64,000 bases of DNA. Origin: Gigaspora rosea (Eukaryota > Glomeromycota > Glomeromycetes > Diversisporales > Gigasporaceae). Both the position numbers and the translations under genes were made by a program. The notes below the pieces were generated by a model. It saw only the letters and a list, made by a program, of their open reading frames with translations, made no database searches and was not told the origin of the DNA. Below, piece after piece: positions 55,461 to 64,000 of the stretch. The stretch is taken from NCBI GenBank assembly GCA_003550325.1, contig QKWP01000351.1, forward strand, positions 282,144 through 346,143, in the 5' to 3' direction. The stretch's first letter is position 1; each line of letters opens with the position of its first letter.

Positions 55461-56454
55461 GCTGTTGAAATTCTAGAAAACAGTTTACTACTATTCTATT
55501 ATAATAGTTTTGGCAAAGCATATCACCTATTTTCATATAGTCTGATAGAGTTTTGTTAGTTTGACCTTTGGCAATAACGTTTTTAGTAACTATTCTCCAG
55601 GTTGCTAGACTTGACAAAAGGTAATAATACACCTAGTTATCTTTGTTTTTAAGTAAATTGTTTGTCTTTATAATTATTCCCTAATTATTTTAAATAGTGA
55701 AAGGCAATACTCTTTTAAAGCTAATTATGAAAAAAATTTTCATAAATAAAATTGTATAATATTGCAGTCTAAAAAAGTACTTTAAACTGTATAAATTAAT
55801 TACTTGGCAATTGAGGTACATCAGCCAATCAGACAAAAGTTCTCCTATGAAATACAAGTAAAGTTCCAACATCCAATCTGGTTAATCGTCCAACTGATCA
55901 GCTGAATCAAAAAAGTCAACCAGATCACAATGTTAACAAACTGGTTTAAATATACCAACCAGCTTAAACAGGTCATCTAATTTTTTTATTGATTTTCTAA
56001 TATTGAACTCAAAAAAAAATTATTGCTACTTTGATCTATAATAATAATGCATCTAACTCATTTTTTCTATAGGTCAATTTCCTACTCTTTAACTCATTTA
56101 TTGGATATATAAATTTATAATAACAACAACTTTAATCTATCCAAAATCACTATTTATAGTATCCTGACACCCAATTAGCATTACCCGATTACAATCAGGT
56201 GATCTATTTTTAATCGAATAATTAGTTTTAGTTTCAGATAACTGGGTACCAACTGGTTTTTACCCAACAGGTCATAGCTGGAAATTTTCAATCTGGTTTG
56301 GAACCCCCTAGATACAAGTAATTTAGATATAGTTATATTAGGTTTGTAGTAACAAACCAGATAGTGCAGCACAGACCAGATAGTTATGTGGATAATGCTG
56401 AAATCCACATGATTGTTTAATGATCTATATATACAAACCTAATAGAACCCTAGC
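55461..56454. other. Gene-free; CAACTGG/CCAGTTG-type words
   Basis: 55860-55985 and 56160-56330 are rich in CAACCAGAT/ATCTGG-type words in both orientations, probably decayed dispersed repeats. Minus-strand frames here (55690-55872, 56181-56408) do not look like protein. Confidence 0.35.
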
Positions 56455-57412
56455 ATTACCAATAAAGTTTCGGGCGAAATTGTTTTTCTAATTCTGAAAT
56501 ATTTCGGATTTTGAAGCAAGTCCGAATCAAAATCCTAAATTCCGAATTCAAGATGAAAATCTGATAAGATCCGATATGTCCAATATGTCCATTATAAATC
56601 CGATATAAATCTGATATAAATTAACTAACTAGCCTTCTTTTTTAGAAGTCGCTAATGCATTTGTACCAACTGGTGCCACAACTTTAATTGCTTTATAACT
56701 TAATTGCTTCATAACTTTAATATTAGTTACATACTCTAATTAGTTGCGCAACTCTATAATTTTAATGATTAGAATACAACTTAAGAGTAATATGAATGGA
56801 TCAATCATTAATGTTAAGTTGGAATTTACTAACGAAGATTTTCTAATTTATTTTAATTCAAATTTTTTGCCGCATAAAAAAGTCACGGTACGTTCGACTA
56901 TTACAATATTAAAGTGAATACGAATATTACATGTATTTAAAATTAATGCGATTGTAACGTAGTTGCATCACCATGCTTTAAGTTTCTACTATATCTCCAG
57001 TCTAGTCTCTAATAAGACTAGTTTATAAAGTTTTTTGGTCGGTCTAAGTTTTAATTAGTAAGACCAATCTTAACTGGTCTCAAAACCGGAAACTCAATAA
57101 CCATGAGACTAGTTAAAAGATCAATCATTATTGGCCTTTTAAGAACTGACCCACCTTTAGCATTAGTTGCTAATATACAGTATGATACATTTTTATTATT
57201 TTGCAGCTTATTCAGTCTGATTTGTCAAAAATTTATAGTTGATTAGCTAAAGGTAAGTTACATAAGGCGTTTTAAACAACTTCATTTTAAAAATTTCAAT
57301 TTTGGAGATTTAATTTTTAGACTTGAATTTTTTTATTACCGTTTAGTCAACTAAGATCGGAAGACTAATTTTTATTGAACTATGTTATTGAGTTATACAC
57401 ATTGTATATTAA

Positions 57413-60004
57413 TTAGTCTAACATTGTATCAATCTCCCTTTCAGGATCCCAATTTCCCTCATCAATATTATCCTCAGCATCATTACCGGTATTGTGAATA
57501 TCTTCCTCTTTAGAAAACTCGGGGTTAGTATCAAAAATCATTTCATCTAAATCTCTTGTAAAATCGGCTGAATTAAGATTTAACAATTCTTCAATATTAA
57601 GGGTTTCTTCTTCAGGAAGCTCAACATCTTGCACTTCTTCATTGGTGGATTGTTCTTCTTCTTCATAATAATCATCTTCGCTAAGATTCATATTAGAGAA
57701 TGTTACATATAAATCTTCAACATCTTTATTAGCAGAAAAATAAGGTAGTTCCTTTTTTGAGTTTGCAAGATAAAAAGCAGAAAGCTTCTGCATATTTTCA
57801 ATTTTGCTTAAGGAAAGCTATGTGCGACATTTGCCATAATACCACCCTAATGTTGACCAAATTCTTTCGCATCCAGCTGCATGTGGCGTTATAGAGAACA
57901 GTTTATTAGCTAATTGACAAATGTGGTCTTCATTCTTTAAAAAATTGTCTTCAAGAGAAGTCCACCATATCATAGGAGATTCATTATCATCGAATGATAT
58001 ATCAAATGGTGCAATACGGTATCGATAATTTCTCATTTGTGACATTAAACTTTTTCTTTCTTTCGGGGTTTTACTCATTTTTTCATAGAAACTATTTGCC
58101 GCAAGAAGAATATGTCGAAATGTTCCCCGTGCCTATACAATATCTAAATTATTGTAAACTTAACAATAAATAAAATAAAATATATTAATTATAATAAATA
58201 ACTATTGCTTACCAGTATATGCAGGATGTAAAAAAAAGCATAAAATATATGCATCATCATCGAATTCAGCAAATCTTTTATTAAATACCGCAATTGCTTG
58301 TTGCCGAAAGTTACGGTAATCATTTTCAGGAAGGTTTTTAATTGCCGACCCAAGCAAACTAAACCAACAAAGCAATCAGCCAATGAACAATCTCGCGATT
58401 CTAGAGTAGATATGGCCTATTTGATAGGACGAAGCACAAATGCCAAAGCATTTAAATCATCAAAAAATGCTCTTGTGCATAAGATTGTTTGTATTGGAGT
58501 ATTTATAATATCCGAATTGTTATTACGAATCTACATAATTAAGAGCATTATATTAAACTCTTTTTATTATTATATTAAAATGATCCATTATTGATTGAAT
58601 ATTATTTTACTTACTATTTCTAATAGCACTTTGTGCCTAATAATAGAAAATACGCAATCGTACATTGTATGCCAACAAGTATCTACCCATTGTCTAAGAC
58701 CACCTCCTTCAATTAAATTTTCTTCAGCCAAAGTTTTAAGCACACTTTCTATAAACATTTCCAATTTTAGTATAAAATTTTAGAGTGCTAATAGCATACA
58801 GTAAAACTTTTATAAGTGCATGCTCCTGAAATCGAACTTTAATATTATGCAATAAAAAAGATGCATTTATAGAAATTTGTATAGAGAGCATGCACTTATA
58901 GAGGATTTACTGTACTCACAAAAATATTTTAAATTATCTGCAAGATGTGTCTTTTTAAAATAAGTGACCAAAGTTTACAATATTTGAGCAAGCGATTAGC
59001 AAATGGTGTTTTGCTAATATCTTTCGAAATCAGGTTAATAGCATGGGAAATGTATCGGATATTCAAAATATTTGGGTATTGATTCACAATAATACGACGT
59101 GCAGCCTTGATATTAGCACCCGAATCCGTTACAATTGCTGCGAATTTTTCAGGACTGATTTTTTCCAAGACATTAATAATCTCTTCAGCTAAAAGCTCTT
59201 GTATGTGCCTCTCATTGAACAGGTTCTGAAGACTCCACAAATATTGATAGCAATCCGGTGTATATATTACAAAATTCCAAATTGATTCGTTAGAAGGATT
59301 GCTCCAGCCATCACATGCTATATAATTAACAATTATATTTTACAAAAATAAATTAGTGATACCGATAATGATTGATTAGTTTTATTTAGTATAACCATGA
59401 CAAATTTATATTACCAAAAGTTAGATTTTTTGAATCATTCAATTGTCTAATTATTGCTTACTTAACAAATGCTGTTTCTTGGGCCAAATAGCAACCAGAA
59501 AGAATATCTTTAGATGGTGGCTCATATGCTGGACGTAAAGTTTTTAACAATTCAAGGAAAAATGGATTCTCAATAATATGAAAAGGGATTCCACTAACAA
59601 TAAATGCCTTAACTAATGCTCTATTTATTTCTTTATTACGTTCTGGAGTTAATTTGATACTTTCAATAAAATCTGAAAGTAGTGCTTGATTAGCTTGAAC
59701 ACTAAGTTTTCGCTTTTTTGATGTTGACACATCAAATGCTCTTGTTGCTAATCGACCTAAAAATAGGTTACGAACATCTTGTGGAACTTTATTACATGAA
59801 TTACCCAAGTGTTCTTCAAAACTAGCGGGGGAACCTTTATACCAAAATTCATTACAAATAGTTACATGTTGTACTCCAATGACCCTTAGAAATTTGGTCT
59901 CCTTGCTTAATATATGTTCCCCATACAATTGACTTGGGTTTACCACTAGACTTTCGTGTAGATGTATCGGGATTAATCAAGGAAGTATTGGAATTTTCTG
60001 CCAT
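57413..60004 (-). pseudogene. hAT transposase gene, broken
   Basis: Minus strand from ATG at 60004 (MAENSNTSLINPDTSTRKSS). A BED-type zinc finger (HWSTTCNYCNEFWYKGSPAS, EEHLGNSCNKVP) has a one-base insertion near 59860. The following helical region (59458-59860) and the DUF659-like block (58929-59240; AAIVTDSGANIKAARRII) are readable. The catalytic middle (about 58200-58790; LRQWVDTCWHTMYDCVFSII, AIKNLPENDYRNF) spans likely introns and has a stop after VLRPIK. The hAT dimerisation domain (57818-58078; WWTSLEDN, LANKLFSITPHAAGCERIWS) is well kept. A TAG at 57818-57820 separates it from an acidic tail (57413-57793). A pogo-like MITE interrupts the gene at 58799-58912. Confidence 0.88.
58799..58912. 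mobile_element. 114-bp pogo-like MITE inside the hAT gene
   Basis: Ends CAGTAAAACTTTTATAAGTG and CACTTATAGAGGATTTACTG are inverses with a few changes, flanked by TA (58797-58798 and 58913-58914). GCATGCTC and GAGCATGC lie just inside. Same family type as 45733-45922. Confidence 0.8.
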
Positions 60005-60231
60005 GTTGTGATTTTGAATTCAACAAAACACGTTTAACTAAATTTTTCGCTATCGCTATTTAAATACATTATTTAATTAGTCATTTCAGATTTATTCACT
60101 TCGTAATATATGACTAAGCTAGTGAAACTAATTAAAAATCTTTTTGTTTGATTTAAAATATTTTTGGCAACTTTATTAGCAGGTTTGATACTTTTTTTTA
60201 AAAAAAATAAAAACAGCATAATACAACGTGC

Positions 60232-60500
60232 ATGCTAATTTATCTCCTTCGCATCTAGAATTCTCATACTTGAGATCGAACCTGAAATTGTTCGGATTGA
60301 TCCGGGATGTTTTGTAACAAAACATTTATTTCCTTCACATGAAATTGCTCTAAAATTTTTATTCTTGAGATCGAACCTGAAATCGTAGTAATTCATTGTT
60401 ATATTATTAATTTCAAGTTGCTAATTTATCTCTTTCACATAAAATTGAGATCAAACCTGAAATCATAGCAATTCATTTTTATATTATTAATTTAAGGTTT
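60232..60500. repeat. Three diverged tandem copies inside the hAT element
   Basis: GAGATCGAACCTGAAAT (third copy GAGATCAAACCTGAAAT) occurs near 60272, 60370 and 60449. Two copies are followed by GTAATTCATTGTTATATTAT or a close variant. Lies upstream of the transposase start, so could be regulatory or merely duplicated spacer. Confidence 0.6.
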
Positions 60501-61680
60501 CTAGTCTTAGCAGAGGTTAATTTATCAGTTGTATTGGATGTTTACTGGTTTTTACACATCAATGGGGTTGTGGGGTTAAACTTTTCTGACTAAATAGTGC
60601 ATCGCTTGAAAAAAGATGAATTCAAAATCCTTTATAGTAGGAATTTGAACCAAAGTTGCTGATAAAAAATAGCTGATTACAATACAAAGTCTTAATAATA
60701 TATATAATGAACCTTGGAGCCTTTTGTCATTCGTATATCTGGCCCAAGGTTCAATTAACAACATCATGTGTTTAAATATGTTCCCGATCCACAATTTTGG
60801 TGAGAAAATTTAGATAAAGTTTATTAAACTTGTTATTTCTTGTTTTTTACTAGTCACATAATCTACATGATCATTTTTTGATATAAACCCATATTATCTT
60901 TGATAGATTAGGATTTTCCTTCCAAACTTGCATGATGGCAGTACTGGGTGGGCAGCTTAGTCACCATTTTGTCCACTATTTCTTGGCAGTTTCTCTTTTG
61001 GAAACTGGGCGTTTTCTTCCATGGGCTCGGGCTAGATTCCATGGTATCAGTCATTTCTTTTTTTTTTTTGATAAACACAGATCACGATGTTATATGATCA
61101 TGCGGATCTGTAGGTTTGACTTTACACTAGTTTCAAAACTAGTTTCAGGCCCAAATCAATCCGCCCAGCCCATTCCCCATCTTACTTGTTGCATTTTTAT
61201 GAAAGCGAAAAGCAAATATTTTCCAATTTTGACTACTAGCTGCAGGGTAATTAATGTAATTGATGATAATCAATTTTTATCAATTAAAACGATTATCGAT
61301 TGCGTAATAATCGATTACGATGTAAAACCCTGATTTATATGAATGGTAATAATTGAACCAATCAATCTTAAGTTTGTCTAAATATATACTTAGAATGAAT
61401 TCAGCAAGTTTTCTGTAAGTCGAATTCTTGCACAATTTCATGTGTTGAAGATCTATAAGACACGTTTATTATAACTAATTCAGAACCTTTTTTTATACTG
61501 TATTCTAAACAAAGTTTGCCGGCTAACGAGAATAAATTCTGTATACAGTAATTCGATGTACAGATTTAGCTCCAATAACAACATGAACTTTTGCGTAAGT
61601 TTAAGTACATAAATAATGAAAATAATGAAAAATATGAATGTCATATGTTTATTTCGGAGATAATTGACATATTTTAGTAA
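60501..61680. other. Non-coding cargo of the hAT element
   Basis: No gene is recognised. 60930-61075 is GC-richer, with GGCTAGATTCC (nine of eleven matches to a Pol III B box) followed by a T run. A Pol III-type insert is possible but unproven. Confidence 0.35.
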
Positions 61681-61860
61681 TTTTTTGCTTTAAATAATAT
61701 CGGACTTTTCGGATTTATGGGCAATTACGAATTTTATCAGATATTTCCGGAAGTATCAGATATTTCAGAAATTTGTATAATAGGTGAAATTAATATCGCT
61801 CCTATTTCGGATTCGGATTTGGCGAAATATTTAGATTTCGCCCAAAACTTTAATTACCAA

Positions 61861-62309
61861 TTTAAAAATTTTACTATTAGTATTAGAGTTAGTGTTTGGG
61901 TGTGACCAGATTTAATTACTCTAGTGAAATTTAAATGCACTATATATAAAATCAATAAAAAAAAACCCTCAAACCCTATTCCTAACACTAATAGTAGTAG
62001 TAATACTAGTATTTTAGTATTTATGCAGAAGAACATTATGTGATTACATGAATTTTAGTATTATTTAATTTTAGCATCAATTATTTAGCTGAGAGCAAAA
62101 AACTTTTTGGGGTTTTGGTAGTATTTTGCAAAAAATTTGGGTTTGGTCCAGAATCCAGTTTAGTCCAATGATGGACTAAGTTTGGACCTTTGAATTGATA
62201 TAGGTTCTGATCCATATAAAGATCTGCCTGGATAATATCCAGTCAGGTCTTATTAGATTGCTAGTTGGCTAATTTTAGAATTTTTTTTTTTTAATAAATT
62301 AAATTAAAG
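61861..62309. other. Gene-free; GGTCCAG-type words
   Basis: 62140-62270 contains TTTGGTCCAGAATCCAGTTT and CTGCCTGGATAATATCCAGTCAGG, resembling in word use the patches at 5000, 6000 and 62930. No gene. Confidence 0.35.
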
Positions 62310-62640
62310 AATTTAACTACAAATAACCAGCGGTGATCATTACCGATGTGTAATTAACCAATAATGATAAAACAAAAAAAAGTTCATTTCATTTACTTTA
62401 GGGTTAGGGTAAGGCCTGGAATTTTAGCAGGGTGTCTAATATATGCAAAATTTAGCAAGGAATTTTTTTTGTTAAAATATCAAAGGTAGTTTCATAGACG
62501 AATTCTTGAAATACTAGCATTTTTTTAAAAAAATCTTTATTTTTGTTACACAACTGATTTGTACATTACACCTGATCCTGCAAATTTATTGGCTAATTAC
62601 ACACCAGTGATGATCACCGCCGGTTATAGTTAGTAAAATT
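62310..62640. mobile_element. MITE with AACCAGCGGTGATCA arms
   Basis: TAACCAGCGGTGATCATTAC..GTGTAATTAACCAAT at 62324-62364 pairs with an inverse at about 62588-62627. The pairing continues outward weakly (AATTTAACTA against AGTTAGTAAAATT). Its centre (62395-62530) resembles 35760-35880. Non-coding. Confidence 0.55.
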
Positions 62641-63030
62641 CTAAATTAAAAAATAAAAAAAAAAATTTAATTAAAAAAAATGAAATTTATTAATTTATTA
62701 ATTTAAAATATTTAAATATATTTTATACAGCATTAATTTATAAAAATAAAATTTTGATTAACAAAAAATCATTTAGCTAATTTTTATCAAGTGTATTAAA
62801 ATTTATAAAAACAGCTATAATTAGTTTTTTTTTAGCAAAAACACTAAGGCTTTGACAACTATTGCTATAGCATCTATATAAATTTGAAATTTCATAGATC
62901 CAGACTAGGCCCAGGTTTAAGAGATGCAAATTTGGGCCCTAATTTTAGATCCAAATTGATGTTTGGACCAAATTGAATCTTTAAAAATAAAAATACCTGC
63001 CTGGTCTGAATTATATGGAATACTAGATCT
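62640..63030 (+). repeat. Dispersed repeat, copy 2 (empty SINE site)
   Basis: Same family as 5741-6100 and in the same orientation. The segment AAATTAAAAAATAAAAAA..TTTAATTAAAA at 62642-62680 corresponds to the SINE target at 5741-5775 but carries no SINE. Confidence 0.65.
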
Positions 63031-63489
63031 TGGTATTTATATCATGATTTTTAGATAGCTTGTATGCGATCTGTGATTTGTGATAATATATTAGTAAATA
63101 CTATATTGTATAACATTGAGATGAACTTTACTCCTGTACCAAAAACTTCAATATTATTTTGTAAATATTGGTTTGGGTATTAGCAATTGTTTTTTATTGC
63201 AATATAAAATTTAATTTAAATTTTGATTAAAATACAGTATGTTTAAAGCCTAATTTCTATTTTTGTTCAATAAATATGTCAAAAAGTATATGTAAAATCA
63301 CTTTTATATGTTGTTGTAGATACTTGATATTATATGATCATGGCATTTAAATCATGACAAAAAAAACAGACTATAATATAGCTTTTTAGTACAATCAAAT
63401 ATGTATATAATGAATTTAAATAAATTTTTATATTTAAATTCTATTATGTATTTATTCTGTTATATATAATATTTGACTTAATAATAGTA

Positions 63490-63660
63490 CTCCTAGGTCC
63501 GGTCCGGGTCTGGTCTGGTTCGGGTCTGGTCCGGGATCAGACCAGACTCAGACTCTAAATTTTACTAATTTCAGACTTCAGACCAGACTCAGACTCAACT
63601 ATGAGTCTGGTCCAGGTCTGGTCCCAAGTCTGCAGACTGGTCTGAGTCTGAATATAATTA
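63490..63660. repeat. GGTCTGG/CAGACC-rich patch
   Basis: Dense alternation of GGTCTGGTC, CAGACCAGACTCAGACTC and complements, able to pair with itself in many registers. Similar to 4999-5115. Confidence 0.6.
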
Positions 63661-63759
63661 TATGTATTTTTTGGCGCTGAACAAGTTTATTTAGTGCATT
63701 TTGTAAGAATTAATTAGTAAAATTTTATAAATCATAAGATTTTATAGAATTTTATTTTA

Positions 63760-63853
63760 TTTTTTTTTTTTTGTGTGTTAAGGTGAGGTATTGTCTCAAT
63801 CTTTATTAATTTGTATAAGTGCCTCCAGGGGCAGCTTTGGGTACATTTTATAT
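63760..63853 (-). mobile_element. 5-prime-truncated SINE, second copy
   Basis: Read on the minus strand: GTACCCAAAGCTGCCCCTGG, then TATTAATAAAG-like sequence and TTAACACACAAAA with an A tail. It parallels the 3-prime half of the SINE at 5487-5740 (CCCAAAG, GGCGCC, TTAACACAAAA). Target duplication not resolved. Confidence 0.5.
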
Positions 63854-64000
63854 TATTACAAAATTACTCCATGCACAAATTATTAAACAAGTATGAGACT
63901 CAGACTAATTTATCTGCAACCTAAACCTACTAGAGTGGTTAAAACTCACCTAGATTTGTATATCTAAAATTGAATTAGTAGGGGAGCTATATAAGGTCCA

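Larger units (their letters stand above)
56463..61852 (-). mobile_element. Complete-ended hAT transposon
   Basis: 5.39 kb. The left end TAAAGTTTCGGGCGAAAT and the right end (inverted) TAAAGTTTTGGGCGAAAT differ at one base. The 8-bp target duplication ATTACCAA is perfect (56455-56462 and 61853-61860). Subterminal regions of about 180 bp on both sides are full of TCCGAAT/TCCGATA words, likely transposase-binding sites. A broken hAT transposase gene lies at 57413-60004. The perfect duplication and near-perfect ends indicate moderate age; the transposase itself is dead. Confidence 0.88.

Noticed and set aside
61000-61075. tRNA gene or Pol III SINE based on a B-box-like GGCTAGATTCC
   Set aside because: No matching A box at the right distance and no cloverleaf; kept only as a comment.
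60932-61333. 133-codon plus-strand frame
   Set aside because: Runs through a T run and unrelated sequence inside the hAT element; no protein motif.
61717-61905. 62-codon frame (+)
   Set aside because: Lies in the hAT subterminal repeats and crosses the element end.

Overview
The window is a strongly AT-rich eukaryotic segment with small GT-AG introns, few genes and very many transposable elements of different ages. The repertoire (Tc1/mariner, pogo-like, hAT, LINE, Ty3/gypsy and Helitron remnants, Rhizophagus-like repeat proteins and kinase-like fragments) suggests a Glomeromycotina (arbuscular mycorrhizal) fungus. That assignment rests on recalled family resemblance, not on a search. One 61-base run of N at 49786-49846 is an assembly gap.

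Layout. 1-6.8 kb holds no recognisable gene, only small inverted repeats, a MITE, a SINE with perfect 13-bp target duplications, and a dispersed repeat that recurs at 62.6-63.0 kb. 6.87-28.43 kb is one locus on the + strand: pantothenate synthetase (panC/PAN6), split into three recognisable exons (to 7036; 16235-16485; 27894-28432). Its first intron (9.2 kb) is filled by a decayed LINE that carries several nested elements. Its second intron (11.4 kb) carries a pogo-like MITE and a nearly whole Ty3/gypsy element. Exon 3 has two TGA codons where arginine is expected and a one-base loss, so this copy looks like a pseudogene. 28.5-36.4 kb is repeat-rich and contains an apparently intact Tc1 transposon with an uninterrupted 332-aa DD34E transposase.

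The two clearly intact host genes are convergent: a seven-exon PLP-dependent group II decarboxylase of the animal GAD/CSAD type (36409-38778, +) and a three-exon CsbD-like stress protein gene (39216-39703, -). 41-48 kb holds a Helitron helicase remnant, inverted-repeat elements and unassigned coding scraps. A protein-kinase fragment lies at 48.7-49.0 kb. 49.2-52.1 kb is an unusual array of about seven direct cores whose linkers alternate in orientation, itself invaded by a 0.5-kb foldback element. 52.4-55.5 kb is a decayed long gene ending in a RING-like cysteine cluster. 56463-61852 is a complete-ended hAT element (perfect 8-bp duplication ATTACCAA) with a broken transposase gene. The window ends in dispersed repeats and a second, truncated SINE.

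Functional links. The decarboxylase could make GABA, hypotaurine or beta-alanine. If aspartate is the substrate, it would supply the beta-alanine that PanC condenses with pantoate, about 8 kb away. This is a hypothesis from motif resemblance only. The remaining content is selfish DNA that has enlarged introns and intergenic space while leaving the decarboxylase and CsbD genes readable.
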